Assembly: GCF_050948215.1 (NCBI RefSeq)
Contig: NC_135155.1
Coordinates: 17,945,001 to 18,009,000 of the forward strand
Direction of reading: 5' to 3'
Origin: Halictus rubicundus
Lineage: Eukaryota > Arthropoda > Insecta > Hymenoptera > Halictidae
DNA length: 64,000 bases
This document shows positions 51,601 through 60,023 of this stretch, piece by piece. Made by a program: the position numbers and the translations under genes. The first letter of the stretch is position 1. Every line of letters starts with the position of its first letter. The notes below the pieces were generated by a model. The model was not told the DNA's origin. It was given only the letters and a program-made list of their open reading frames with translations, and did no database searches.

Positions 51601-54600
51601 GAGAAATCAAACTTTCGACTTGCTCGATGAAAGATACACTTTTCTAAAACCGAATACTTGAAAGTGCATCGTTTAGTTGTGAACGAAACGAATAAGTTTT
51701 TAATTGATCAGATCACACCTCAGTTTCTCACCTTCGAAGAAGGAGACTGGGAATGCTAAGGAACAAACCAGGTTGGAAAAATGAAAGGTGGATGAGGATT
51801 AAACTTCTAAGGCTGTGGTCGCATTATATAATATTTACTTAACACTAGGTTTACGGACCATTAAAAGTGAGTACTTTACATTACTTTATAAAAATAAGGG
51901 GAATGTGTATATCCAAGTTTTCAGCCATTTTTTAAATAATATATACCTAAGGAAATAAGTTTGTTGCGTAATTCCATGTGGATGGATCTTCACAATCTCA
52001 ATAATCGTAAATTAAAAATATTAGAACCCGTCATTTTGACGGGTCCCGTAAACCTAGTGTTAATCATTTCCCACGAAAGCATCTTCATAATTTCAGTAAT
52101 TGTAAAATAAAAAATCTGGAAAAACCGGCCATTTTAACCAGCGGTGGTAGGTTTAGTGTTTAAAAAAACCATTGAATTTCGGAAATACATAGTCACCCAT
52201 TTTGGAGAGCATTGCAGCGCGTGCTCGCAAAACAATGTAATCTTTCTCTAATGATTATCGCGACTTTCATCTTTTGATCTTGCGCGGCAAGGTGTGACAA
52301 GCATGTTGAAACGAAAAGGAATTTTTTCTGGTTCGAGCGATCCTATTTTAATTAGGATCGTCAAGCCTGCGCTGGGCTTTTTGCCCGGTGTTTTCTTTCG
52401 CGTTTACAACATGGGCGCGGGCAATTAGGTGTTCCGTTTCGATCGATTCGTCCAATACGCGTCGAGGATGCTGTTCCATAGAACTTTTGAGCGATGAGCG
52501 AGCCTCGCAATGATTCGGCTTTCCGGTGGAAATTTCCGATAGCCATTAGCCGATAATCAATGACTCTTCTGATTGATGAAGGGAAGTCGCGGAAGTTCGG
52601 CCTGCCCATCGCCATAACGCTAACGCAACACTCGTATCTGACCGGTTGATCGCGGAGGCTTCGACTTCGGTGCCCCGCGAATTTCTCTTGCGGTTTTACG
52701 CAATCCCCAAATATTTCTTCCGTGGCGTGGAAAGCGCGAACCTTTGAATATTCATGCGGACACGGTTGGGCTTCGATTTTTCGCGGTGCTCGAACGAAAA
52801 TCGCGCGGTGATGCAACGGTCATCCGGAGCAGAGCTGTTCAGCGTCTGCCCGTGCGGGCAGGGCGTACGCGGAACGGCGGGCACGAAGCCACGCCCCACA
52901 GTGGGCAATTTGGACGAAATCGGATTCAAAATCGAAGAACCTCCGATAGAAATCAGGTAGAGCGATGAAATTTTTTTTAAATTAAAGCTGAAACTTTGTA
53001 GAATACGGGAAAAATATGGAGATTATTACCATCCAATCATTTCAACGAAAAATTGATTTCCTTTGAAAATCCTGAGGTCGTAGACAAATTTTGAGACCAG
53101 ATTTGAAACCAGCGTGAAAAAATCTATGGGCAATGATGTACAGCATGTTGAAAAAAAAATTTTTCCGCGCGTGGTATTGGGGAAACCACGATTTTCTTGA
53201 AATTGTGCAAGTTTAACGAATTTTCTCAAGGTTAAAAAGCGTTCGTACCATAATCTCCCTATTTTTCCCATATTCTACAAAGTTTCAGCTCCACTGAGTC
53301 ACTTGTGCCCACGAGCATCGCGTACAACGCATCTAGTCCTCGATGAACCGGATCTTCGATTCGCACAATTATTGAAAAATAAAATAAGCTGAAAATTACT
53401 TTTTTCAAGATCAGTCTCGACAAAGGCCAGCTTACGAAGATCGGAACACGCATCGGATGTGGCGTGCGCACGCACTGTGTACGCGGCTCTTGCGCAGCAC
53501 AAAAGGCTCGCATCTGGCACGACCACGTGGGAAAGGATATTCGTAACATTTGGCCTTTCGTTGCGTCGCGTTTTCGGCGCACCGTCACGCGAGTACATGC
53601 GAAAAAATCCGTCGCTCTGCCTCGTGGACGAAATTTCAATCGCGACGGACCGATTCCACTTGGCAATTCCGAGCGCGTGTTACGCGACTCGATCATCCGG
53701 ATTTCGTTCGTGCGAGATCTATTTTGCTCTTTCAGGCCTTGTTTTTTAACACTGGAACTACCGAGCAATAAATGCGACTGACGTATATTGCTTAGCAACA
53801 GTGACAAGACCCATTCTGACTTCATACAACTTTTATTGTAATATGTGCTTCAATGGAGAGGTTCATTAAGAAATTTCCGATGAAAACATTTTTACAATTT
53901 CGGTAATTGTAAAAGAAAAAATTAGGGACCAGTCGTTTTGAGTGGTCCGGTAGTTCTAGTGTTCAGAACGGATTCGCGAATCGTGAGGTATTCCACGGAC
54001 TTTCGTTGATCACGTTAATGCGAGACTTTTTTTGCATGAATCGTAAGTAGCTACACATTTCGAGAATGTGCACTCGAAAGTTTACAGTCTGATTCGCTAA
54101 AATAACGAAGTTACAGACCATTTAGCGCGACGTAACAGAATTTGGAGCACCGGGTTTAACAATTTTCGACTTTGTTATAAAAATATGTGTACAAAGAAAG
54201 TAACTCATCGAAACGTTAGACTATTTTTCTGCAGTCGTAAATTTTAAGAATCTTCGATCAACACTAGATTTATCGGACCCGTCAAAATGACGGGTTCTAC
54301 ATTCTTTAATTTACAATTATTGTGTATGTAAAAATGCATTTACAGGAAATTTATTTGACTTGATTAAAAATTTATTTTGAAACCGCTAAAAGTCTGGCCG
54401 AATGTATTCTGGATATTTTTATAAAATAATCGAAACTGGCCACGTTTAGTGCTCCGTAAACCGTTAAATGAAAAACTGTAAATATTTATGCAGATGTATA
54501 TCTTTATTTATTAGTTTATAGGTACTAGAATCCTGAACGTGTCCCGTCACATTCCGACGTTCTCATTAAAGTTCCAATAAACTTTCTTAGCTTTAGAGAA

Positions 54601-57076
54601 TGACACATTGCACTTATTCCATCTGATATTTAGAGAATAAACACGCTTTTACAGGACGTTATTAAACCGATCCATTATCTCGCATAAATGTCACAATAAC
54701 TTTCCCTTCCGATTCCAGCGATACATCGAAAACGTGTTTTACAGGAGCAAGAAGAAAATCCGCGATCCAGTATCAAGCTAACTGTACACCAGAGATTTAT
54801 CCTCCAATTAACATAATCTAGAATCTCTAATGAAAAAACCTCGATGAATCCATCATCCTCTAAGCCTTGATTTCAGCTTACCGAGCACAGCCAGACGCTT
54901 TCGTTCTGTACGTTTTCTCAAGGCGGTACGGACTAACCGAATAAAAGCTCGAAACGATCGATAACGCTAATTTTTCTCGCCAGGTGTTTTTTTCTCTCCT
55001 TAATTTCACGAGGCAAACTGTAGCGCGAATATCGATACCCGATATTCCCGATGCGCAGGCCGATAACTTTGCGAATTTCGAAGCCGGAGAAAGTTTTCCC
55101 GATTAGACTTACTCGCGAAGAACCGGCACACGTTCCCAGGAGCGTCGCCGACGAACAGATTCGAAGAACCTGAAAAGTTTCTTCTGGTTCCGCTCGAGGT
55201 ACCAGGGGTGGGTTCAACGAATACGAATCGCTCGTTGTTTGATCGTTTCACCTACTTCTCGCTCCGAATCGTCGTCGTTTCTGATTTCACCGTTCGTTTT
55301 TCGTGTCGTCGCGTTTTTACGACATCGAGGATTTGCATGCGAACTCCCGCTTCATCCGCGAATCGCGAGAAATCGATCCACTTGGAATATTTTGGTCACC
55401 GAATGTCCCACAAATTCCGTGATCGATAGGGAACGTCGTATTCCGTTACATCTGACACCGGATCTACCGAGAACGCGACCATTTTGTATCACTCTGTACA
55501 AATAACAAGCACGCATGTTTCCGAATGACTGTAATATACATCTGTACATCTATGCTAATAATATACATCTACACATCTATGCTAATATACATCTCCGAAT
55601 GACTGTAATATACATCTATACATCTATGCTAATATACATCTCCGAATGGCTGTAATATACATCTATACATCTATGCTAATAATATACATCTACACATCTA
55701 TGCTAATATACATCTCCGAATGACTGTACTATACATCTATACATCTATGCTAATAATATACATCTACACATCTATGCTTAATATACATCTCCGAATGACT
55801 GTAATATACATCTATACATCTATGCTAATAATATACATCTACACAGCTATGCTAATATGCATCTCCGAATAACTGTAATATACATCTATACATCTATGCT
55901 AATATACATCTCCGAATGACTGTAATATACATCTATACATCTATGCTAATAATATACATCTACACAGCTATGCTAATATGCATCTCCGAATAACTGTAAT
56001 ATACATCTATACATCTATGCTAATATACATCTCTGAATGACTGTAATATACATCTATACATCTATGCTAATAATATACATTTATACATGTATGCTAATAT
56101 GCATCTTTGAACAAATTTTATTGAATAATTTCCCACGAACGCATATTTACGGTCTCAGTAATCGTAGATGAAAAATCGTTGAACAGGATTGTTGAGCATC
56201 GTTCGGCACAGAGTCGCCAGATCAGGGGAATTGACTCGAATTTAGGGGAAAATGTTACCCTCTCTCTGCCAATACCGGAGCGCGTCACGTGACCGACGGG
56301 TAGGGTAGGGGTATAGCATCGTAGAAGGGGAAGGTAGAGTGGGGAGACAAGTGTTAATCTGGCGATCCTGATGTGGCAGTGTTAATTATATTTAGTAGAG
56401 CATGTATTATAATGCGAACCGCACGAAATCCAAATAAATTCAATCTCGTCATTTTTATAAGACAACATGTATCGGTTACTTTTAAGGCTCGCTAGGTCTA
56501 CCGTTCAATACACTCTACAACTGTATATCTGCTTTCATATTCTAAATCTTACACGTTTTCTGTGTCTGTGACCTTGAATGACCTTGGAATAATTATTGTC
56601 ACTGAATTCCTAATGAAAGGGACTATCGTTGTAGGTGTTTAAAAAAAGGGTGGTACCATTTGAAAAAGTGAAGGTCACCTTGATATCTCTAAAAGAGTGA
56701 CAAAGATATTTGTGGTGCAAACGTTTGGTGACTCACCCTGTATATCTCGAGAATTCTCGCGAAATATACTCTTGTTTCTCATTTCTCGAGGTGAATGAAA
56801 AATGTTGAGAAATCGGGAACACCTATCTGCGATATATGTCCTGCGTGAGTACTCACTCAACGTTTTATTGATCCAATCGGCGAGGTCCTCCTGCAGCGGC
56901 AGCAACTGTCTGCTCTGCGCCGAGTGGAGACGCTCGTGATAGAACTCGGCGAACTCTTCCTCTTCCGGCGAGGGTCTCGGTACGTCCGCGCGATTGAACA
57001 CTGTCACCGAGGATGGGCCCCAGCTGCTGCGATACCGGGTATGCTGGGAAGGCGGGAATCGGTTGGCGTACGACAT
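33414..57076 (-). CDS. pigs: Gas2-like / pickled eggs protein (CH + GAR domains), seven exons
   Basis: Gas2-family proteins bind F-actin through an N-terminal CH domain and microtubules through a GAR (Gas2) domain, linking the two networks. Exons in order of translation: 56,857-57,076, 40,607-40,731, 39,862-40,003, 37,832-38,078, 36,138-36,399, 35,165-35,290 and 33,414-33,620. They total 1,329 nt with phases matching at every junction, giving 442 residues plus TAG. The CH domain spans about residues 60-190 (LLPLQEDLADWI, DALDNGVVVCRLARVIQEKA, FFSRDNMENFIQFCRRLGV, VVLCLLEVARLAS). A Ser/Pro/Asp-rich linker (about 205-325) is followed by the GAR domain (about 340-405: LCQCPSEKCSKLKV, VGEGRYHIAGRNVFIR, HMMVRVGGGWDTLEHF). 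Vertebrate GAS2 (313 residues) has the same order and junction context. The first coding intron is 16.1 kb. An upstream in-frame TAA (57,173-57,175) makes the ATG at 57,076 the first usable start. Orthology to Drosophila pigs is inferred. Confidence 0.92.
33681..34340. mobile_element. 660-bp TTAA foldback element
   Basis: Left border TTAAGGGGGCCGGCATGGTT; the right border is its exact inverse (AACCATGCCGGCCCCCTTAA). Long arms extend further: CAAACTGCCGCTTCAATATC on the left against GATATTGAAGCGGCAGTTTG on the right. It sits in pigs intron 6, only 60 bp from the exon 7 acceptor. A partial relative is at 42,584-43,004. piggyBac-type target site, non-coding. Confidence 0.9.
34712..35104. mobile_element. 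GGGACCA-ended element, second copy
   Basis: It begins CAGGGACCATAACTGTTATA and ends AACTGTTACTTTTGGTCCCC, with GATTTTTATCGTAGA near the right end as in the copy at 8,652-8,752. It lies in pigs intron 6, close to exon 6. The borders are approximate. Confidence 0.5.
35165..35290 (-). CDS. pigs: pigs exon 6: first half of GAR domain
   Basis: A TTTTAG acceptor is followed by VRRATEAVQRLCQCPSEKCS and then KVGEGRYHIAGRNVFIR, 42 codons in phase 0. The CxC...C pattern and the GRY(H)IAG block match the start of GAR domains (vertebrate CKCPNKFCVERLSQGRYRVG-type). The donor that keeps the family reading is AGG followed by GTCGGT, which is weak; see findings. Confidence 0.88.
36138..36399 (-). CDS. pigs: pigs exon 5: acidic Ser/Pro linker
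   Basis: The acceptor TTCCGTAG opens in phase 2 with SASEVTSPAT. The exon is rich in Ser, Pro, Asp and Glu (EDPDEVPSPSSSPLPSPAEP) and ends ITELDRK at a GTAAAA donor. It is the disordered linker between the CH and GAR domains. Reading past the donor meets a stop after 14 codons, so intron retention would give a GAR-less protein. Confidence 0.85.
36506..36722. mobile_element. TTAA MITE, family M2 (copy 1)
   Basis: It begins TTAACACTAGAACTACCGAG; the right side reads GACTGGTTCGGTAGTTCT and then diverges, so the right TTAA is lost. The same family occurs at 53,746-53,965 and in part at 57,396-57,561. It lies in pigs intron 4. Confidence 0.75.
37832..38078 (-). CDS. pigs: pigs exon 4: end of CH domain
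   Basis: After a TTGGCAG acceptor it completes a Val codon and reads LHGQPRNVVLCLLEVARLAS, then IYSVEPPGLVQLEREI. This closely follows the vertebrate GAS2 order ([20 protein letters not shown], then GVEPPGLIKLEKEI). It ends in a Ser/Pro-rich segment at AGCAG then GTAGAA. 247 nt. Confidence 0.9.
39140..39517. mobile_element. TACAGGGTGT foldback element
   Basis: The left arm TGACTCGAGCATCTAAAATA matches the inverse of GGATGCTCGAGTCAGG on the right. TTTCAGAGGAAAATA on the left matches the inverse of CTCTGAAATTTTC. The left border is TACAGGGTGTCTCACC; the right border lacks the last bases. It lies in pigs intron 3. Confidence 0.7.
39862..40003 (-). CDS. pigs: pigs exon 3: middle of CH domain
   Basis: The acceptor CTTTTAG opens in phase 0 with PIPVIRGRCWENAARRSFFS, followed by RDNMENFIQFCRRLGVHENL and LFESDDL. 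This matches the SGSFFARDNxxNFLxWCRxLGV region of GAS2 CH domains. The donor is CTCG then GTAAAT. 142 nt. Confidence 0.92.
40607..40731 (-). CDS. pigs: pigs exon 2: CH domain, actin-binding helices
   Basis: The acceptor GTTTCAG completes an Asn codon and reads SEYVTGDNFFDALDNGVVVC, then RLARVIQEKARVAI. The DxLDNGxxLCxLA pattern is the hallmark of GAS2-type CH domains. The donor is GGG then GTGAGT. 125 nt; intron 2 is 603 bp. Confidence 0.92.
41727..41933 (-). repeat. Dispersed repeat, family D, copy 4 (inverted)
   Basis: It runs from TATATGTCGCCAAGGCCTGG through CGTCGCGGAATTATCCCCAC and GTCTCCTGTACGATACAAGA to TTGACAAATATCG. It is longer than the other copies because of an inserted G/A-rich segment (about 41,805-41,850). 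Confidence 0.6.
42584..43004. mobile_element. Partial relative of the 33,681 foldback element
   Basis: It begins TTAAGGGGGCCGGCAGGCAT and contains ACGTCTTAAATAAGTAAGTA, CTACGTCTGTATGGAGCC and the AAACTGCTCATTGCAATATT word shared with the element at 33,681-34,340. The right end, with the closing TTAA, is missing, and family P sequence starts directly afterwards. Confidence 0.7.
43005..43206. repeat. Family P fragment
   Basis: It reads from TCTAACGCTTATGTTACCAA through CAGCTCCTGACCAGCGCGCG and CACTTTTTGTCGGTAATGTA to GAATCTACGAAGACCGGGCT, the inverse of the left part of the element at 22,464. It abuts the truncated foldback on its left. Confidence 0.7.
43363..43400. mobile_element. TACAGGGTGT element end
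   Basis: TACAGGGTGTTTCGATTATC border next to TA, as in the other members. The body and other end were not resolved. A 165-codon minus open frame (43,299-43,796) runs across it and is not considered a gene. Confidence 0.4.
44073..44095. repeat. (GCCGC) simple repeat
   Basis: GCCGCGCCGCGCCGCGCCGC run. Confidence 0.85.
45382..45564. mobile_element. hAT-type MITE with perfect 8-bp target duplication
   Basis: The element runs from CAGAGTTGTGCTAATTCG to TAATTCTGCACAACTCTG, so the ends are inverted repeats of CAGAGTTGTGC/CAGAGTTGTGCAG. It is flanked on both sides by ATTAAGGC (45,374-45,381 and 45,565-45,572). An 8-bp duplication and CAG...CTG termini define the hAT superfamily. The interior (183 bp total) is built of TTGTAATTCAA-like words and codes for nothing. 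Confidence 0.92.
45597..45630. repeat. (CT)n microsatellite
   Basis: CTCTCTTTCTCTCTCTCTCT-type run. Confidence 0.85.
47551..47713. mobile_element. TTAA MITE, family M1 (copy 5, internally shortened)
   Basis: It starts TTAACACTAGGTTTACGGGA with CCCGTCAAAGTGACGG next, and ends CGTAAACCTAGTGTTAA. At 163 bp it lacks part of the usual interior. Its right TTAA touches the next element (family P). Confidence 0.85.
47714..47846. mobile_element. Family P, compact copy
   Basis: GGGCCCGGGATAGTCACGTG at the left, GAATCTACGAAGACCGGGCCC-type sequence at the right, with GGGCCCGG/CCGGGCCC inverse termini. At about 133 bp it joins the two ends of the longer element at 22,464-22,985 and is probably an internal-deletion derivative. 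Confidence 0.7.
47866..48067. repeat. Family P fragment
   Basis: Closely matches 43,005-43,206: CTTCTAACGCTTATATCACC, CAGCTCCTGACCAGCGCGCG, then GAATCTACGAAGACCGGGC. Two family P pieces therefore lie within 20 bp of each other. Confidence 0.7.
48972..49172. mobile_element. TTAA MITE, family M3 (copy 1, right end lost)
   Basis: It starts TTAACCCTCTGCACTCGAAC and follows the copy at 59,776 (AACGAAACATTTCTTCCGAC, CAGTCGCCATTCGA), but the right TTAA end is missing. Confidence 0.75.
50846..51070. mobile_element. TTAA MITE, family M3b (single complete copy)
   Basis: It starts TTAACCCTTTGCACTCGAGT and ends AACAAAGGGTTAA. The interior (GAAGCACCACTAGAAATTGT, CAAAATTTGTATTCAACAGA) is the same as in the tandem array at 62,282-63,780, so this is the solo form of the element from which the array derives. 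225 bp. Confidence 0.85.
51839..52063. mobile_element. TTAA MITE, family M1 (copy 6, inverted)
   Basis: It starts TTAACACTAGGTTTACGGAC and ends with GTCATTTTGACGGGTCCCGT, then AAACCTAGTGTTAA. Both TTAA borders are present. 225 bp. A partial M2-like tail follows (to about 52,165). Confidence 0.85.
52987..53293. mobile_element. Foldback element, about 45-bp arms
   Basis: The left arm GCTGAAACTTTGTAGAATAC, then GGGAAAAATATGGAGATTAT, matches the inverse of ATAATCTCCCTATTTTTCCC, then ATATTCTACAAAGTTTCAGC, on the right. No TTAA and no obvious target duplication. The interior is non-coding. Confidence 0.75.
53746..53965. mobile_element. TTAA MITE, family M2 (copy 2)
   Basis: It starts TTAACACTGGAACTACCGAG and ends TCCGGTAGTTCTAGTGTTCA, the right TTAA having mutated to TTCA. 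About 220 bp. Open frames of up to 188 codons on the minus strand overlap it and are not genes. Confidence 0.8.
54258..54467. mobile_element. TTAA MITE, family M1 (copy 7, decayed ends)
   Basis: It begins TCAACACTAGATTTATCGGA with CCCGTCAAAATGACGGG, and ends GTGCTCCGTAAACCGTTAA. The left TTAA has become TCAA and the right terminal repeat is shortened. An older copy than the others. Confidence 0.75.
55507..56110. repeat. Complex minisatellite of TATACATCTA words
   Basis: About 600 bp built of CTGTAATATACATCTATACA, TCTATGCTAATATACATCTC and CGAATGA blocks. A 47-bp short form alternates with a longer form (about 74 bp) carrying an extra AATATACATCTACACATCTA segment. This points to higher-order duplication of two unit types. 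Located in pigs intron 1. Confidence 0.85.
56690..56742. mobile_element. TACAGGGTGT element end (inverse)
   Basis: GTGACTCACCCTGTATA border. The preceding AAGGTCACCTTGATATCTCT-type DNA resembles other members. It ends about 115 bp from pigs exon 1. The left border is uncertain. Confidence 0.45.
56857..57076 (-). CDS. pigs: pigs exon 1: N-terminus and start of CH domain
   Basis: It starts MSYANRFPPSQHTRYRSSWG from an ATG at 57,076. The first 27 in-frame codons before it lack an ATG and are closed by TAA at 57,175-57,173, so they are probably 5' untranslated. It ends LLPLQEDLADWINKTL at a canonical donor (A then GTGAGT), leaving one base that joins exon 2 to encode Asn. A pyrimidine-rich acceptor (TTCTGTTCCGTAG, near 57,265) suggests the exon extends into leader sequence and that a separate upstream first exon exists. 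Confidence 0.85.
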
Positions 57077-57395
57077 CCTCGAGGCAGAAAGGGCTCTCGA
57101 GAGTGTCCCGATGGCCCTGTTCGTCTTGGCCCGGGCGTTCGGTCCCTTTTCGGCCACCAGTCTTCTCCCTATTTAGATGCACCAGCGGATTCCTCGGCTT
57201 TCAGACTACTGAAGAGCGGCAGGCGACGCTGTGCGGTGCAGCGCGTCTGGCGATTACGTGAGCCTACGGAACAGAAAGAACGATCGTGTTACGTTATCGC
57301 TCGCCTAACAGAAAAATCCATTCGTTCTTTATCTCACCGACCGATCGGATAAATTCGATGCGGACCCTAAACGCGACTTAGACTTATCCCTTCAT

Positions 57396-57561
57396 AGTAA
57401 CAGCAAGATTGAATTTGCTTTTCATACGATTTTTATGGCACCATGTACCCCAAAGAAGAGACACATTAAAACATTTCTCGTGAAACCGTTTTCACAGTTT
57501 CAGTAATCGTGAAAGAAGAAATCATCCACCATTTTCACTGGTTCGGTGGTTCTAGTGTTAA
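57396..57561. mobile_element. TTAA MITE, family M2 (copy 3, left end lost)
   Basis: The right side reads TTCACTGGTTCGGTGGTTCT and ends AGTGTTAA. The body shares GAAACCGTTTTCACAGTTTC and the AATCGTGAAAGAAGAAATCA word with other M2 copies. No left TTAA terminus. Confidence 0.65.
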
Positions 57562-57982
57562 ACTCGGCGAACAACATACGGTGGATGTTCGCAGGAAGGG
57601 AAATTACTATAAAAGTCGCCGTTACCGTCCGGCAGAAGTACCATTTACTTTTATTATTTTTCCTCCTTCAAGTAGGCTCTCGCAAACGAGCGATCTGCGG
57701 TAACCGAGCGGGTCGCCTCTCGGAAGAGAAAGATTATTCGCGGGATCAAGCGATACGATGATGCCGGAAGACGTAACATCGCGGCCGTCCCTTTCGCAGC
57801 CATAAACGAGACATGAGCGGGACCGAGCGGTTGAAGACCTCCGGAGAGCGTGCTTTTAGTACGGCGGATGACTGGCAGCAAGGAAACGGTACGCGTTTCA
57901 AGTGCGTTTTCGGAATGAATGGGTTTCGTGTTACGGCTGTCTGTTTGGAGGAGGTCCTTCAATGTTTGATAATAGCCTTGAA

Positions 57983-57999
57983 AGAGAGAGAGAGAGAGA
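57983..57999. repeat. (GA)n microsatellite
   Basis: GAGAGAGAGAGAGAGA run. Confidence 0.85.
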
Positions 58000-58314
58000 C
58001 GGGACCGCAGCCTCGGTGTTTTCGATCAACGACTAGATTATGCTACCGTCCAATCATTTCGTGCGGTTCATTGTACAGTGCACTATTCTTGCCTTCAGTA
58101 ATCACATTTGATAATTGGTCTGGTTTAACTGGTTTAGTTTCAACCTTCGGGCGAGTGTAAAAGTTTTGGTTCACCCGTTAATCGACGAATTAATTCCTCG
58201 TTGGAACTTTTCATTTTCCCGTTTCAATTCAACGAGTTATTCTTTCACTCAAGTGGGGAACCTCGTGTAAAATGAAACTATTTATTTCATCCGGAAAACT
58301 CATCCACTGGCATA

Positions 58315-58463
58315 AAAATGTTTGGCCAGAAAATACTCTCGGAAATTGAGAAAATATTCTCATAAAAAGACGAAAACTTTTCTCCCGTGAAATCATTTTT
58401 CGACTGTATTTGTCGGTAACGTGGTCACTCTACCTTATCGCGAATCTACGGAGTCTCGGCCCT
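58315..58463. repeat. Family P fragment, diverged
   Basis: AATATTCTCATAAAAAGACG, CTACCTTATCGCGAATCTAC and GGAGTCTCGGCCC follow the family order seen at 43,005-43,206 but are more diverged. Confidence 0.55.
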
Positions 58464-59775
58464 TATTTCATAGTACCAGCTGAAATCGAATATTAACGTA
58501 GTATTTTCTAAAAAATGTCTTGTATTAAGCGCGCCACGATGCGTTAAACAAAACAGTTGAAGTAAACGGAGGAAATTTCGTACGAACGAAAACTCCGTGC
58601 GAACAGAAACAAGTCGTTGGAACGCGTAGAAAGTCGATACATAACTGGCACAGAAAACCCATCGAAGCTTTCGCGGTTGCTCGGTGCATGAAATTCAGCC
58701 TTCCCGGTTTGTTAAAACCAGCCTGAAGGTAGTCAAGGGCGGTTCTCCGGAGAAGGCATACATTTTCATAAGCCCGCGACGAACGCCTCTGTATTTAAAC
58801 GGCGCTCAAACTCGTTATTAGTATTCGTCGATCTCGCGGGCAAGCCTGACGGTTTTGCGGAATACGCGTCGCGTGGGACGTCGATGACCGAATGGTCGAG
58901 GTATTAAAAAACCCGGGGAAACCGTCCCCGTGTGATTTTCATAAATCCTTGGTCGTCGATCGGAGGACGCGTCGGCCGCCTCCGGTGACGCAAATCCGCC
59001 TCTGAGGCAAGAATGCGCTGCAGATCGATGAAATGAAATCCCAGTAATCGTCTCGAGTGACTTCGGCGAGCAAACCTACGGGTGTCCTTCGACATCGATC
59101 CATTAACGTGTCGTCACTGGTTCTGGCCCACGTAACGCAATCCGCGGTAAACAGGTGACACGTCTGGGAAACGCGTGTGTCCAGGTGACGACGACACGCG
59201 TTTTCTGCGTCCTTTGCATCGGCGACGACACGCGACGCGAGGAGCAAGAGGCGAAGAAATGCGGCCAATTTTTCTCGGACGATCGAATAATAGCGATCTC
59301 GACCGCGAGAGTATCGCGCGCGCGCGTCGAAACCCGATATTTCACCTACTCCGCCAGCAAAATAGAACTGTATGATCGCAGCGGCGTTTTCTCATGGCTA
59401 AAGGCCTCCGCGTGGGCGAGGGATATCACCTCGACGAAGCTCTTCATAAATCAGCCGACCGCGGTGATCGATTATCCAACGACGGCCCGCCAATTAATGC
59501 CGATTTCGCGTTATCATGACAAATCGAGCGAAGAGCAACGTGTCGGGCTCAAGGTAACACCGTCTGTACCACGAACAAGCAAGATAACGAGTTCGCGTCA
59601 GACTTTGTTTGCTTCGACACGGCCGTCTCTTAATTACGAGGCCTTGCGCAGAACTCGGCAAAATAGTACTTTAAATAGTAAATAGTAGATACGCCTATTT
59701 ATTTTGAAGTGTGCGTACAACTTCGAAAATAAAACATTTTATTTGACGCAATAAGTTCACTTTATTTGAAGAATA

Positions 59776-60023
59776 TTAACCCTTTGCACTCGAAGCTATT
59801 TTAACTCCAAAACGAAACATTTCTTTCGACCTAGAATATTTCCCTTCTATATATCTTTTTTCATGTTGTATATACGAGAATGGTGCAGTTTACTCGTACA
59901 ATACCGAAGTGTTTAGTAATTTATTAAATAAAAGCAAATGTAATAATGTAAAAAATGCTTTGAATAATGATACAGCAATTTTCAGTGCCGCATCGTAGTC
60001 GCCATTCGAGTGCTAAGGGTTAA
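59776..60023. mobile_element. TTAA MITE, family M3 (complete copy)
   Basis: It starts TTAACCCTTTGCACTCGAAG and ends TTCGAGTGCTAAGGGTTAA. The terminal inverted repeats of about 18 bp (TTAACCCTTTGCACTCGA against TTAACCCTTAGCACTCGA) are clear. 248 bp, non-coding. Confidence 0.9.

Larger units (their letters stand above)
40732..56856 (-). other. Intron 1 of pigs, 16.1 kb, repeat-rich
   Basis: Between the first and second coding exons of the Gas2 gene. It holds M1, M2 and M3 MITEs, a hAT MITE, family P and D repeats, a foldback element and a minisatellite, all listed separately. Stretches in which I see nothing recognisable are about 40,800-41,720, 41,940-42,580, 43,620-45,370, 45,630-47,540, 48,070-48,970, 49,180-50,840, 51,070-51,830, 52,170-52,980, 53,970-54,250 and 54,470-55,500. 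Long open frames at 47,001-47,498 and 50,136-50,687 are in CpG-rich DNA, overlap others on both strands, and match no family I know. Confidence 0.7.

Noticed and set aside
53259..53825. A 188-codon minus-strand frame, the longest in the window
   Set aside because: It overlaps an M2 MITE at one end and a foldback arm at the other; the middle is CpG-rich. No family match.
59155..59685. A 176-codon plus-strand frame
   Set aside because: CpG-rich, unmatched, and overlapped by minus-strand frames. It may lie near the pigs promoter but shows no sign of being protein-coding.
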